Positions 47,754 to 56,949 of a stretch of DNA of 64,000 nt are shown in pieces. The first letter of the stretch is position 1; each line of letters starts with the position of its first letter. A program made the position numbers and the translations under genes. This DNA comes from Acidobacteriota bacterium. GTDB taxonomy: Bacteria > Acidobacteriota > Blastocatellia > RBC074. The stretch is from the NCBI GenBank assembly GCA_018268995.1, contig JAFDVL010000012.1, forward strand, positions 186,001-250,000, written 5' to 3'. Under the pieces are notes generated by a model. It saw only the letters and a list, made by a program, of their open reading frames with translations, had not been told where the DNA came from and ran no database searches.

Positions 47754-49335
47754 CGGTAGATTCTCCTTCAGCGGTTAAGAGGGATTGATAGTAAGCGGCC
47801 CCGCGCACGTTCTCGTGGCGGGGTAATGAAGGTGACGGCGCACCCCCATTCGTTTCCGGCAGCGGTTGGGCATCAAGACCTTTTTCCAAAATGGAACGGG
47901 TGCTGCGCAACGTCGCGGCACCTAAGGCCAGAGCACGCTGGCAAGCGTTTTCCAGGCGCACGGGCGAGAAGCGCCGCGCCAGACTGAGCAAGCCCAGACA
48001 GGAACGGTACGCCATCTCCGGGTGGGGCCGGGCGGCTAACAGCAGCCGCACCAGATCGCGCGTATGGGGACCGATCTCCAGCGCCCAATTGAGAAAGCGA
48101 CCGGGGGACCATTCCTGATGGGCGCGATGATGCGAGGGTAAATGCGCGGCTAAGGTCGTATGCCCGCCCCGCCGTTCGCTGCGTGGATGCAAGGCGACGC
48201 GTTGTTGTTGATGGAAGACTTCGACCGTAAAGCTGGTCAGGCGTACTTCCAGTTCCTGGCGGATCAATTGATAGGGCACACTGTAATAATGGCCCGCGAC
48301 TTCAATATGGCTATCGAGATGCACGCGTGCCTTTTTCCACTCTGCGAACTGGTAGCGCTCTGTTGGTAAGGCTTGCAGCGCCGGCTGATCGAGGGCCGCA
48401 AACTGCGAGCGCCGCGAACCGGGTAATTTTTTGAAGGGCTTGTCATTGAGAAAAGTCAGTAACTCGTGCAAGGCTTCGTTCAATTCCTCTAAGGAGAAAA
48501 ACTGCCGTTGGCGCAAGCGTGCGAGGAGCCACCGCTCGACAATTTGCACACCGACTTCCACCTTCGCTTTATCACGCGGTTTGTAAGGGCGCGCGGGTAA
48601 AGCGAGCGTGCCGTAATACTCCAGCATCTCCTGATAAGTGCGGTTCAAAAGCGGCTCGTAGCGACAGGCTTGCGCGACACCGCTCTTGAGATTATCGGGG
48701 ATGATAAGTTGCGGTACGCCGCCCAAGAATTCAAAGGCCCGCACATGCGAGGCGATCCAATCGGGCAGGCTTTGTGTCCAAGTCGCTTCCACGTACGTGT
48801 AATTGGACGCGCCCAGCACCGCCACGAAGATTTGTGCAGGCCGTACTTCACCCGTTTCTCGGTCAATGATGTCCACGGTCGGTCCGGCATAATCGACAAA
48901 GAGCTTCTCCCCGGCGCGGTGTGTTTGGCGTAAGGTGAGCTGAAGCTGTTGTTGCCACTGCCGGTACAAGACACAAAATTGCGTGTAGCCATAGTGCTGG
49001 TCAGGATGTTGCGCACAATATTCCTGCCAGAGCAAAGCGCGTGTCAGGCCCTTGCGCTTGAGTTCCTGATGAATCTGCGCGAAGTCAGGCACTACTTTCT
49101 CGCGTGGTGCACAGGTCGTCGGATCAGGAAAGAGTTGCTGGCGTAAGGCCGCCGCTGAGAGCGTGTCGGGCAGCGGCCAAGTGAGGTGCGCTCGTTCGGC
49201 GGCTTGCAGATATTTGTTGACGACGCCGACCGAGAGACGGAGGGCGCGGGCAATTTGATGTTGGGAAAGCTGCGCGCTGTAGCGCAGCCGTAAAATGTCT
49301 CGCAACTGGTGCATAGAGAGTGGTGCGACGGGCAT
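47644..49335 (-). CDS. istA: IS21-family transposase IstA
   Basis: 563 residues. N-terminal helix-turn-helix ([29 protein letters not shown]), DDE integrase core with Asp in [12 protein letters not shown], Asp in [11 protein letters not shown], Glu in [18 protein letters not shown], then a beta-barrel C-terminal region ([18 protein letters not shown]-like). Full length; the transposase may be active. Confidence 0.95.
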   Translation of the reverse strand: MPVAPLSMHQLRDILRLRYSAQLSQHQIARALRLSVGVVNKYLQAAERAHLTWPLPDTLSAAALRQQLFPDPTTCAPREKVVPDFAQIHQELKRKGLTRALLWQEYCAQHPDQHYGYTQFCVLYRQWQQQLQLTLRQTHRAGEKLFVDYAGPTVDIIDRETGEVRPAQIFVAVLGASNYTYVEATWTQSLPDWIASHVRAFEFLGGVPQLIIPDNLKSGVAQACRYEPLLNRTYQEMLEYYGTLALPARPYKPRDKAKVEVGVQIVERWLLARLRQRQFFSLEELNEALHELLTFLNDKPFKKLPGSRRSQFAALDQPALQALPTERYQFAEWKKARVHLDSHIEVAGHYYSVPYQLIRQELEVRLTSFTVEVFHQQQRVALHPRSERRGGHTTLAAHLPSHHRAHQEWSPGRFLNWALEIGPHTRDLVRLLLAARPHPEMAYRSCLGLLSLARRFSPVRLENACQRALALGAATLRSTRSILEKGLDAQPLPETNGGAPSPSLPRHENVRGAAYYQSLLTAEGESTDADATDLTTLTHAETEWDGAGLPTTNGTTPVAPTAL

Positions 49336-49642
49336 GACGATTTCCTCCTGAAAAAAGAAAATCGTCGGTTCCGCCTTGTCCTTTCTGCAATGCCCAGGCG
49401 TTGGGAGGACAATTGTTCATGATTCCGAAACGGCTATTCACAGCACCGAAATCATCGTTCACGAAAGCGAAATCCGCCGCGCAACGATTTCGGAACGAGC
49501 GCAAAATTGTTCACGATACTCCGAAATCCGGCGCGGCGTTTCGTCCTGTCTCAACTGTTCACGAAAGCGCGGTTCTCCCCAGAGTTTGGTGAACTACTTT
49601 GTTTTCGGACACACTTCGCCTCAAATGCCTTCCCCCCTTGCA
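49336..49642. other. IS21 terminal repeat region and ISL3 left end
   Basis: No gene. It carries several copies of a TGTTCACGA..CCGAAATCC type repeat (49410-49570), the transposase-binding sites of the IS21 end, then the ISL3 left inverted repeat from 49571. Confidence 0.7.
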
Positions 49643-51350
49643 TCATGGGTAGTGCAACACACGTGCTCGTAGTAAATCGAATTTCGCCCGCCCGAACATT
49701 TGGCGCTTGAGGAATTTGAGCCGATTTACTTGGCCCTCTGTTTGACCATTACTCCAGGGGAGAGAAAAGGCATTTTGCACTGCCGCCAAATCGCGTCGCA
49801 CGCCGGAGAGAAATCCTTTGAAAGGCGCGCCTTCTGTGGCTTCCGCCTGCTGCATCCAGCGCTCCAGCGCTTCTCCTTTGCGGCTCGCCAACAGCTTGCG
49901 AAATTCCTGCACTAACTCGCAACTGCGCTTGACCGTCGTTACTTGGAGCAACTGTTCGCGTTTTTGTTTTTCTTCTGTGGTTAATTGGCTTTCCACTTTG
50001 AGCAAGAGCCATATGCTTTCTTGTGGCTTGGGAAGTTGTTGCCGAGGTGGCTGGATATGCAAAGAGCGTGGCGGCGTTCCATTCACATCCGTCGCAGCTT
50101 TGCGCCACGGGTAAATATGACGCCACACCGTCACGCGACTCCCCTGATAGCCTTGTGCCGTCACTTCCCGATGTAATTGCTGAGCGTTTTGGCATCCTTC
50201 TTCCCAACGTTGTTGCAAATAGGAATGATAGGGGGCAAGGCTACTGCCGGGTGCCCGTCGTTGAATGATCGGATACTCGCTGGCCACAAACAGCGTGCGT
50301 GCCGCGCTGTAACTCATCCCCAGCAATCGCCGGATGTGCCCGATGTTGTAGCCTGCCGTTTTGAGTGACTGCACTTTCTCATACTGCGCTTTGCGTTCCT
50401 GATGCCTATGTTGGCGTCGTGCCTGATCGGCCCGCGAGCGCATATACTCGCTGGCAGTGGCAGGCACGACCTGCTCTACAGGCGGCGGTGGAAGCACGAT
50501 TGTTGGCTGTAATTCTGCGGCGTAGACGGCTTGCCAATGCGCTTTAATCGTACTCGCCTGTTGGTGTAAATATTGCTCCCAAGCCGTGGTGAGATTCTTG
50601 AGTATGTGCCAGCGATCAGCGACCTGTTGTGCCTGGGGCGCACCACTGGTTGCGCCTTCCTGATAAGCCGGAGCACGATCCCGGCTGATGGTGGTAATGC
50701 GGGGATGTAAGCGTAACCAATCGGCCAGCGGTTGCGCTTCTCGTCCCTGCAGTAAATCCACCACGCGGTGCGTTTCTAAATCCACCAGCATCGTGCCATA
50801 CACGGTGCCACGGCGCAGGGCAAAGTCATCCACGCCGAGTACTCTGGTGGTGGCGCACTCCGTTGCGACGGGTGTGCGACGCACTCGTTCGAGTAGCGTA
50901 GCAGGGCTGACCCGATGTCCTAACTGCACCGCTAGTTTGGCCCCCGCTTCGCCGCCTAAAGCAAAGGCAAGGGAAGCCAGCATCTGATTGAGACGTGCAG
51001 TACGATGTGCATACTTTTCCAAACATTGCGGCAACCGCTCACAAAAGATGCGGCGTGTACAAGCGGGATTGAGACAGAAGAATTTGCGCGTCTCCAATTG
51101 CCAACGGACGCACAGCCCTTCCCACGGCAGATCGCCGGCTTTGCGCGTATAACGGCTATGCACGCGCGAAGTGGATTGCTGACAGTCTGGGCAACACACG
51201 CAGGAGCGGGTCGTCTGCACATGCAGAATGATGTGGTCTTCGGTGGAGGTGATCTTTTCTAACGCGAAGAATTCCGGGACGGGGAGAAGCGTTTTCATTT
51301 TCGGGCTTATAACAGCCCGTAGCCGGAATCACCAAACTCTGGGGAGAACC
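49571..51350 (-). mobile_element. ISL3-family element nested in the IS21 end
   Basis: A perfect 22-bp inverted repeat (49571-49592 and 51329-51350; ends GGTTCTCCCC). Flanks GAAAGCGC and GAAAGCGA match at 7 of 8 bases, fitting the 8-bp target duplication of the family. It carries one transposase gene. Its position inside the IS21 terminal repeats shows that it came later. Confidence 0.9.
49643..51298 (-). CDS. ISL3-family transposase
   Basis: 551 residues. N-terminal zinc finger (CVCCPDCQQSTSRVHSRYTRK and CLNPACTRRIFCERLP), DDE core with Asp in VLGVDDFALRRGTVYGTMLVD, Asp in TISRDRAPAYQEG, Glu in LPWSNGQTEGQVNRLKFLKRQMFGR near the C-terminus. Full-length and intact by sequence. Confidence 0.95.
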   Translation of the reverse strand: MKTLLPVPEFFALEKITSTEDHIILHVQTTRSCVCCPDCQQSTSRVHSRYTRKAGDLPWEGLCVRWQLETRKFFCLNPACTRRIFCERLPQCLEKYAHRTARLNQMLASLAFALGGEAGAKLAVQLGHRVSPATLLERVRRTPVATECATTRVLGVDDFALRRGTVYGTMLVDLETHRVVDLLQGREAQPLADWLRLHPRITTISRDRAPAYQEGATSGAPQAQQVADRWHILKNLTTAWEQYLHQQASTIKAHWQAVYAAELQPTIVLPPPPVEQVVPATASEYMRSRADQARRQHRHQERKAQYEKVQSLKTAGYNIGHIRRLLGMSYSAARTLFVASEYPIIQRRAPGSSLAPYHSYLQQRWEEGCQNAQQLHREVTAQGYQGSRVTVWRHIYPWRKAATDVNGTPPRSLHIQPPRQQLPKPQESIWLLLKVESQLTTEEKQKREQLLQVTTVKRSCELVQEFRKLLASRKGEALERWMQQAEATEGAPFKGFLSGVRRDLAAVQNAFSLPWSNGQTEGQVNRLKFLKRQMFGRAKFDLLRARVLHYP

Positions 51351-51389
51351 GAAAGCGAAATGGCTATTCACGTAACCCCGAAATACGCA

Positions 51390-51542
51390 CTTATAAAGCT
51401 GGCGCACCTGCTCTTCGGTAAGTCGCATCTGCTGCTGCGCCGAAACGACCAATTGGTAGCTGATGGCAGTTTGCAGGATGGCCTCAACATGGCCTGCTCT
51501 GACGGCATCTGGTTTAATTAGGGCAAAGGTGCTTTCGATCAC
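51390..51542 (-). pseudogene. ndk: nucleoside diphosphate kinase, N-terminal part
   Basis: Encodes MIESTFALIKPDAVRAGHVEAI and EEQVRQLYK, the beginning of an NDK, then runs into the IS21 right end at 51389. The remainder of the gene lies at 46375-46916. Starts 110 bp downstream of dnaN, as part of the same operon before disruption. Confidence 0.8.
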
Positions 51543-51652
51543 GGTTTCTCCAACAAAAGGCGCGGCTGGTTACTTGTTCCAGTTTTCGCCAGCCGCATGG
51601 GGTCGGATTAAGTTGCACGCTTAGCATGCAAATAGTGCGCCACATTTTGTCG

Positions 51653-52747
51653 CTATAAGCGCATCGGCATCGCGATGAAGCGAGTCTGGTAGTCAAGTTC
51701 AGCCACTGGCTCGATTTGCCATTGGGTATTCCCATCTTTAGCAGTAATGGTGAGTTGAGAGGCTGTTTCGATGGCAAGGTAGTCAAGCAGATAGACTGCG
51801 TTGAAGCCTGCTTCGACTGGCTCTCCTGTGTAGACAGCTTCGCACTCGGTGGAGGCTTCGCCTACATCGGCAGCCTGTGCAGTTACGGTGCAGGAATTTT
51901 CTTTTAGTATGATCTTGATTGAGTGTGTCCGTTCATCCGCCATCGTGCTGGCTTGTTGGATTGCCTGGAGTAGTTTAATTCGCTCAATAGTGCAGCGAAT
52001 TTTAACCTGTTTGGGATCAGGTAAAACCATCTGATAGTTAGGGAATTGCCCTGAGATGAGGCGGGTGATGAGGGTAAGTGTCCCAATCGTGAAGGAGAGG
52101 TGATTGGCGGAATGTCTCATCTCAACCACGCTGTCCCCTTCGGCGTGCTTGGACACTTCGTCCATTGCCTTGCGGGGAATGATTTGGTTGTAATTGCCGT
52201 CGTTGTTTGGTGCCTCTATGTAGCCCAGCTTGTGGCCATTTGTTGCGGCAAAGATGAGTTTCCCTTCGCCTAGTTCGATCTTTGCCCCATTGAGCGCCCA
52301 GCGGGATTCCTCGTTCGATGTGCAGTGGATGAGGCGAGTGAATGCCTCTCTGATGAATCTGGCAGGAAGCGTAAGCAAGGTAGTTCCCAGGTCAGGAATC
52401 TCAGGGAAATTCTCTTTTGGTTGTCCCTGCAACTTGAATCGGCTGGTGCCGCAAGTAAGTGTCGCCTGATGGTCGGCGACAACGATCTTGATCTGTTCGT
52501 TTGGCATTGCCTTCACGATTTCCGTGAGCTTTTTGGCATTCAGACAGACTTTTCCTGGTGTTTCCACTTCGGCAGTTGTTTGTGTCTGGAGCGTAATGTC
52601 CAGGTTGGTTCCTGTTACTTTGAGTTGACCGAGTTCGGCTTCGAGCAGGAAGCTTGACAGAATGGGGATGGTGTTCTTTTTGTCGGTGACGGAAAGTGCT
52701 GCGGTGAGGATGCGCAGGAAATCTGCGCGGGTAATTTTTAATTTCAT
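51653..52747 (-). CDS. dnaN: DNA polymerase III sliding clamp (beta subunit)
   Basis: 364 residues from ATG 52747. Three clamp domains: LKITRADFLRILTAALSVTDKKNTIPILSSFLLEA, then LPARFIREAFTRLIHCTSNEESRWALNGAKIEL, then ERIKLLQAIQQASTMADERTHSIKIILKE, ending IAMPMRL, the usual M-P-M/x-R-L clamp end. A replication clamp encoded by the element itself, implying that it supplies its own processivity factor. It forms an operon with the MazG-like and methyltransferase genes. Confidence 0.95.
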   Translation of the reverse strand: MKLKITRADFLRILTAALSVTDKKNTIPILSSFLLEAELGQLKVTGTNLDITLQTQTTAEVETPGKVCLNAKKLTEIVKAMPNEQIKIVVADHQATLTCGTSRFKLQGQPKENFPEIPDLGTTLLTLPARFIREAFTRLIHCTSNEESRWALNGAKIELGEGKLIFAATNGHKLGYIEAPNNDGNYNQIIPRKAMDEVSKHAEGDSVVEMRHSANHLSFTIGTLTLITRLISGQFPNYQMVLPDPKQVKIRCTIERIKLLQAIQQASTMADERTHSIKIILKENSCTVTAQAADVGEASTECEAVYTGEPVEAGFNAVYLLDYLAIETASQLTITAKDGNTQWQIEPVAELDYQTRFIAMPMRL

Positions 52748-52755
52748 GATGCTTC

Positions 52756-53163
52756 TTACTGCTCCGCTATCTTTTGTGCGTAGCGCATGTACTTTTGGAC
52801 TTTGGCTCTCTTGGCGCCGATTAATTGCTGATCGGCGTATATGAGTATTTGTTTGTAAGTGTCGGTGGCGGCTGTCGTGAGGCGTTCTCGGTTGTTGTAG
52901 GCTTGTCCTGGCTCGATTTCGATCATCCCAAAGTGTGCGGCTTTGCTGGCGCGCTGAATTGTCAGGGCGAGAGAGTGAAGAATATGATTGTTTTGTGTTT
53001 CCAGTGGGAGCGTGTCGAGAATTCCTGCCTCCTGGCACATCTGCACGACCGCTACGAAATCAGTTGCTTCGTTGATGAGAGACTCGTTGGTCATTAACGC
53101 TGTGATTACTTCGGCAGCTTCTTCGGCCAATTGCCAAAGAAGATAGGATTGGTGAAATTGCAT
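52756..53163 (-). CDS. MazG-like nucleotide pyrophosphatase
   Basis: 135 residues from ATG 53163. Helical EExxE-type metal site: LLWQLAEEAAEVITALMTNESLINEATDFVAVVQMCQ (9-45). Enzymes of this all-alpha NTP-PPase group hydrolyse nucleoside triphosphates (house-cleaning or dNTP pool control). Position next to dnaN and a methyltransferase fits phage-like nucleotide metabolism. Overlap or short gaps with neighbours on both sides. Confidence 0.7.
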   Translation of the reverse strand: MQFHQSYLLWQLAEEAAEVITALMTNESLINEATDFVAVVQMCQEAGILDTLPLETQNNHILHSLALTIQRASKAAHFGMIEIEPGQAYNNRERLTTAATDTYKQILIYADQQLIGAKRAKVQKYMRYAQKIAEQ

Positions 53164-53165
53164 AT

Positions 53166-54224
53166 CTAAAAAAGCATTTGTTGAGTTTGCTCCGAGAGGA
53201 GGCTCTTTAGGTTGCGACCGGAAAGGGCGGCGCAAACTGCTTCTTTCCCATGCTTCTCTGCCAGTGCCTGCCAGCGACTAATGCGAATCGCAGCAAGCTC
53301 CGCATAGCCCGGATCGCTCTCGATTGAGTACACCTCTTCCCACCCACCTAGCCACGCCCCAATATGTTCCGTTCCTGATCCTGCGAACGGGTTCAGGAGG
53401 CGGGATTGGAATTGATCAGGAGGTAATAAGAGCTTGCCTAACCAGACTGCCAACGCTATTGGTTTGACGGTCGGGTGAAAGTTCTTTACCTGGATGGGCG
53501 CAAAGCGGGGATCATGGCTTAATCCGCCATCATTGACCCGCTTGCATTCGGTGTCTGGTAAGTCTTCCAGTAGCACGTCTCGCTCAAAACGAGAGGCTTT
53601 GGGAATTGTTGTAAGGGCTGGCTGTTCGTCAGTTCTCTCCCAGATTTCGGCCTCCCAATTGGTTTGTAGCAGACTTTCTGTAACTGGATTGTTGGGTACT
53701 AAGCAAGCAGGCTCGCAGCCAAATAAATTGCAGCTCTCGGCGTGCTGTACAACCACATTTGTCGGCCATTGGTTATTGATTTGCGCCGCTTGGATATTTA
53801 GGGTTCCAGCGCCGGTGGAAAAGAATGTAGGTTTGGGTGTTTTTGTCGGCTTTTGGAAAAGCAAAATCGGCTCAATACTGTTGCGCAGCACTTGACGCCC
53901 GTAATAGTGTCCTTCTGCGGCTTTGGTCGCTCGTGGCATGCTCTGCATCTGATGCCAGTTAAGGAGAAAAGGGTGAATCGCGAAGCCGGCGTCTTCAACC
54001 GCGATGGCTAAGCGATGATAGAGGCGCGGCGCAGCATACGCGACGGCAAATGCTCCAGGCAGTAAATGATGGTGGATTGAAGCCCAGGTTTCAGTTTGTA
54101 AGGCAATCTCGTTGTCCCAGCTTTTTTGATTATAATGGTAACCGTATGGCGGGTCGGAAATAAGGGCATGAAACTTCGGGCCGGTATACGTTTTACACCA
54201 ATCTAAGACTTCTTTAGGCAGCAT
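53166..54224 (-). CDS. DNA N4/N6 adenine or cytosine methyltransferase
   Basis: 352 residues. Catalytic DPPYGY at 24-29 comes before the AdoMet site FAGSGTEHIGAWLGG (about 285-299), so it is of beta type. The long middle part (100-240) holds a target-recognition-like segment with several Cys. It methylates a specific site, probably self-protection; no cognate nuclease is seen. The N-terminus is only 23 residues before DPPY, and the TnpB element ends directly upstream, so the start may have been altered by that insertion. Confidence 0.8.
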   Translation of the reverse strand: MLPKEVLDWCKTYTGPKFHALISDPPYGYHYNQKSWDNEIALQTETWASIHHHLLPGAFAVAYAAPRLYHRLAIAVEDAGFAIHPFLLNWHQMQSMPRATKAAEGHYYGRQVLRNSIEPILLFQKPTKTPKPTFFSTGAGTLNIQAAQINNQWPTNVVVQHAESCNLFGCEPACLVPNNPVTESLLQTNWEAEIWERTDEQPALTTIPKASRFERDVLLEDLPDTECKRVNDGGLSHDPRFAPIQVKNFHPTVKPIALAVWLGKLLLPPDQFQSRLLNPFAGSGTEHIGAWLGGWEEVYSIESDPGYAELAAIRISRWQALAEKHGKEAVCAALSGRNLKSLLSEQTQQMLF

Positions 54225-54239
54225 GTTGGTAGAGATTTC

Positions 54240-55640
54240 GTTGACACTCCCACCCCTTTAGGAGTGGGATTCTTAGTCTGACGCTACAGCTACAGTAGCT
54301 AAGGCAAAAGCCTTCTGATAAACAGTGCTACCATTTGCTAAGCCAAGACTTCTACTGACCGCAACTATCGTTTTGGTCGGGCCGGTGTCAGCGGCATCTA
54401 CTGCTCGCGGCACGACTCGCTTGAGTCGCACAGGTCGCAGATACTTTACTTTACCAGTCGGTATGCACCGACCGGGGATGATGTTGTTATCAATCGTCTT
54501 ATTCGGTTGATTGTAGGCGCCGACCTCATCACGCAAGGCGGTGAATTTACATTTCGGGCAGCGAAACATCCTGCCCTTCGGCTTGTGCTTGTGACCGCAA
54601 GCCGGACAAGTCTGCGACGTATAGGCTTCACTCTGTTTGGCGTGTCCGATGCCTACCTGTTGCAGTTTATAATTAAGATAGCGAGTGTACTGACCATGCG
54701 GCCAATTCCCTACATCCTGGTTGTTCTGCTTTTTCTTCTTTCCTTTTGTTCCCCGATTGATGTCCCCTAAGTCGCCGGTTGTGACGTGCGTGAGTTCCTT
54801 TTTCACCGCAAAAGCTACCGCCTGATTTGCAGCGTGATGCAGCAAATTGCGCACCTGAGCGTCCGCCTTTCGGCGTAAGCTCCACTTTGCCTTGACCAAC
54901 TTTTTGCGGCGACGGGAACCTTTCTTGCACTTGGCAATTTGGGTATCTAGCGCCGCAATGCCTTTCGCACGTCCTTGCTGGATCGAACGCAAGCCTCGCC
55001 CGCTAATGATTAGTGTTTCTTCTCCGTCGGTGAGCGCGATTAAGTTGCAGACACCTAAATCGCCTGCTCCCGGACGTGAGAAGAGACGCGGCTGAACGGG
55101 AATTTCAGCCGATAATGTGAGGTAGACGGTATTGAAGCCAAGTTCGACCTGCACCACTCGACCAGTGACCGCGTGCGGCAATTTGATCTTGAGAGGCGAG
55201 CGGCCTTTGCCCATTGGGAGCGTGAGGTTTTTTCCCTTTAATCTCACACTCTGCCCTTTCCAAACCGGGTTGTAGTATTTCCGTTCCCGCCAGGGATAGG
55301 ATGCCTTCAGACCGTTCTTACGATTGGTTTTGGTTGTCTCTATGTTGGAGAAGAACTTCCCGATGATCGCCTGAACGGTTTGGGAATGCAGGTCAAACTT
55401 GCCCTTGTAATGTTTCTCGTATTTGGATTGGGTCGGCCAGGGCTGGTGATATTTCCGACACCGACGATGCACCTTCACCATCCTTGTCCAGAGTCGCCCA
55501 GTTTCTAATCGGGCCTCTCTGGCTTTCACCCAATTACTCGGCGAAAGTTTGATCTGGAATTGTTGCACCATCGTTGACTGCATATAAAAACGATTGGAAA
55601 TTCGGACTCGATTCATCCCACGACTAAAGCCGTGGGCTTT
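54240..55640 (-). mobile_element. IS200/IS605-like element encoding TnpB only
   Basis: Right end hairpin CCCACCCC/GGAGTGGG (54249-54268); left end hairpin CCCACG/CGTGGG around CTTTAG (55617-55636), both typical of the family. No TnpA gene. It is inserted between the DnaC-like gene and the methyltransferase. Exact ends are inferred. Confidence 0.75.
54273..55616 (-). CDS. tnpB: TnpB-like protein with altered RuvC-II
   Basis: 447 residues. RuvC-I Asp186 (AGDLGVCNLIALT), zinc finger CPACG..CPKCKF (337-356), RuvC-III Asp363 (LRDEVGAYN). At RuvC-II, where TnpB has V-E-D-L, it reads VTTGDLGDI (278-286), with no Glu at the catalytic position; Glu330 before TSQTC is a candidate replacement. Either an alternative arrangement of the active site or a nuclease-impaired variant. 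The ATG lies directly beside the left-end hairpin. Confidence 0.85.
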   Translation of the reverse strand: MNRVRISNRFYMQSTMVQQFQIKLSPSNWVKAREARLETGRLWTRMVKVHRRCRKYHQPWPTQSKYEKHYKGKFDLHSQTVQAIIGKFFSNIETTKTNRKNGLKASYPWRERKYYNPVWKGQSVRLKGKNLTLPMGKGRSPLKIKLPHAVTGRVVQVELGFNTVYLTLSAEIPVQPRLFSRPGAGDLGVCNLIALTDGEETLIISGRGLRSIQQGRAKGIAALDTQIAKCKKGSRRRKKLVKAKWSLRRKADAQVRNLLHHAANQAVAFAVKKELTHVTTGDLGDINRGTKGKKKKQNNQDVGNWPHGQYTRYLNYKLQQVGIGHAKQSEAYTSQTCPACGHKHKPKGRMFRCPKCKFTALRDEVGAYNQPNKTIDNNIIPGRCIPTGKVKYLRPVRLKRVVPRAVDAADTGPTKTIVAVSRSLGLANGSTVYQKAFALATVAVASD

Positions 55641-56355
55641 CTCTCGAGCTTCGGTAATCAGTTCCGAGGATTTGGACGGGCCGAGCCATTTGCTTCAAAC
55701 GTGATCGAATTCGCTCCCCAACTCGGTCGGTAAGAATTTCAGCGCTGCCGGCTTCCGTATCTAAGTAGTTGGTTGTGATAATTGTCAGCAAGTTTGCTGT
55801 ATATCGGGCATTGACGACCTGCATAAGCAGGTCTTGTGACCATTGCGTTGTGCGGACACCTCCTAATTCATCCAGTACCAAGTAAGGAGACTGCAAAATA
55901 GGAGTTAGAATATCAAGTGTCGTATCGCTCGAATGGGGATTCCAGGTGCTCTGGATTTTGGTAAAGAGAGCCGTTAGGTCGCAGAATAGCCCGGCCTCCA
56001 TGTTGCGATCAATTAACGAATGTAAGATTCCTACGGCTAAATGTGTCTTCCCTACCCCACAATGACCTTGCAAAAGCAATCCTTGTTCTGTTGGAAACTC
56101 ACTGATAACTCTTGCCGCTATTATTTTAGCGGTAGCCTGTGAGAGAAAGTAATTGCTCTCAGGGCTGCCCTGGGGATGGTAATTGTCGATTGTGCAATGT
56201 CTGTAGCGAGCAGGAATGGAGGCTTTTTCGATCAGCTTTTCTCGTTGCGCAATTCTTTTACATTCGCAGGGCTTCGCCCCTTGCGGAGTCAGAATCCACC
56301 CAAATTTACACTCTTGACAAGGCATGGCGAGGGATACTTGCAAGACCAATGCCAC
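55624..56355 (-). CDS. DnaC-like helicase loader
   Basis: 243 residues from a GTG at 56355, 1 nt after the stop of the next gene (ATG 56325 is possible). N-terminal Cys motif (CQECKFGW..KPCECKR), then AAA+ ATPase: Walker A GHCGVGKTHLAVGIL (97-111), Walker B YLVLDELGG, sensor TIITTNYL. It loads the replicative helicase. The last 10 residues read into the left end of the TnpB element, so the original C-terminus has probably been changed slightly. Confidence 0.85.
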   Translation of the reverse strand: MALVLQVSLAMPCQECKFGWILTPQGAKPCECKRIAQREKLIEKASIPARYRHCTIDNYHPQGSPESNYFLSQATAKIIAARVISEFPTEQGLLLQGHCGVGKTHLAVGILHSLIDRNMEAGLFCDLTALFTKIQSTWNPHSSDTTLDILTPILQSPYLVLDELGGVRTTQWSQDLLMQVVNARYTANLLTIITTNYLDTEAGSAEILTDRVGERIRSRLKQMARPVQILGTDYRSSRESPRL

Positions 56356-56358
56356 TAA

Positions 56359-56670
56359 TCAAATTTGTAGTTTGTCAGCACAGGCTTGGAGGACGACCTT
56401 TAATTCATCTGCCTCTGCCTCTGTGAGAGATTCGGCGATTGTGTCGCGCTGAATCCCGCGATAGGCATTCAGAAAAAAGGCGGGTGGGTCGCTGTTTTCT
56501 TCCGGGAAAACTTCAAAGCGCAGGGCAGCTTCTTCGTTTGCCGCCTCGATCAGATGGCCGTGTCGTTGTCGGAGCTGCTGTAATTGCTCAACATCTGTGA
56601 TCGACGGATGTGAGTGGCTTGAGACGGGCGCCAGTAGTTCTCGCAAAATGATGAAGATGGATTTCTGCAT
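56359..56670 (-). CDS. small helical protein upstream of dnaC-like gene
   Basis: 103 residues. Helical and acidic: TDVEQLQQLRQRHGHLIEAANEEAALRFEVFPEENSD, ending TEAEADELKVVLQACADKLQI. Stop lies next to the GTG of the DnaC-like gene, so the two are coupled and may cooperate in replication. No family recognised. Confidence 0.45.
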   Translation of the reverse strand: MQKSIFIILRELLAPVSSHSHPSITDVEQLQQLRQRHGHLIEAANEEAALRFEVFPEENSDPPAFFLNAYRGIQRDTIAESLTEAEADELKVVLQACADKLQI

Positions 56671-56703
56671 GGCTAGTGTATCCTGATGGGGCCGGGAAAG
56701 TGG

Positions 56704-56949
56704 TTATGCGATCTTGGTTGGGGGACTAATGTAAACGTCGTAGCGGTAGTGGAACGGTTCTGGTTCGGGATTGTAACCTTGGATTTCCATCGGGAGAGGG
56801 TCAAGCAGATAATCGTCAATGAAATCAGCTTTTGACATAGGCGTTACATGATTTAGTCTACATGCTCGGCAATGTTCGTTGTAGCGCGTGAGAATCAGGT
56901 TTTGAACTTCTGGTGCCAAGGCTTCCCATCTTTTTTTGTTTAGTCGCAT
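56704..56949 (-). CDS. small unknown protein
   Basis: 81 residues from ATG 56949 (a start four codons earlier is possible). Basic helical N-terminus (LNKKRWEALAPEVQNLILTRYNEHCRACRLN) and a C-terminal half rich in Pro and aromatic residues. Overlaps the distal end of the broken PAPS-reductase-like gene. No family recognised. Confidence 0.45.
   Translation of the reverse strand: MRLNKKRWEALAPEVQNLILTRYNEHCRACRLNHVTPMSKADFIDDYLLDPLPMEIQGYNPEPEPFHYRYDVYISPPTKIA

Larger units (their letters stand above)
46917..51389 (-). mobile_element. IS21-family element inside ndk, carrying a nested ISL3 element
   Basis: Both ends begin TGCGTATT (left TGCGTATTACGGTG, right end reversed TGCGTATTTCGGGG) and continue with related GTGAAT blocks. 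A 5-bp target duplication CTTAT flanks it (46912-46916 and 51390-51394). It encodes istA and istB. Further internal end repeats (TGTTCACGAAAGCG and relatives) lie at 49410-49570. Without the nested 1.8-kb ISL3 copy the element is about 2.7 kb. Confidence 0.85.
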
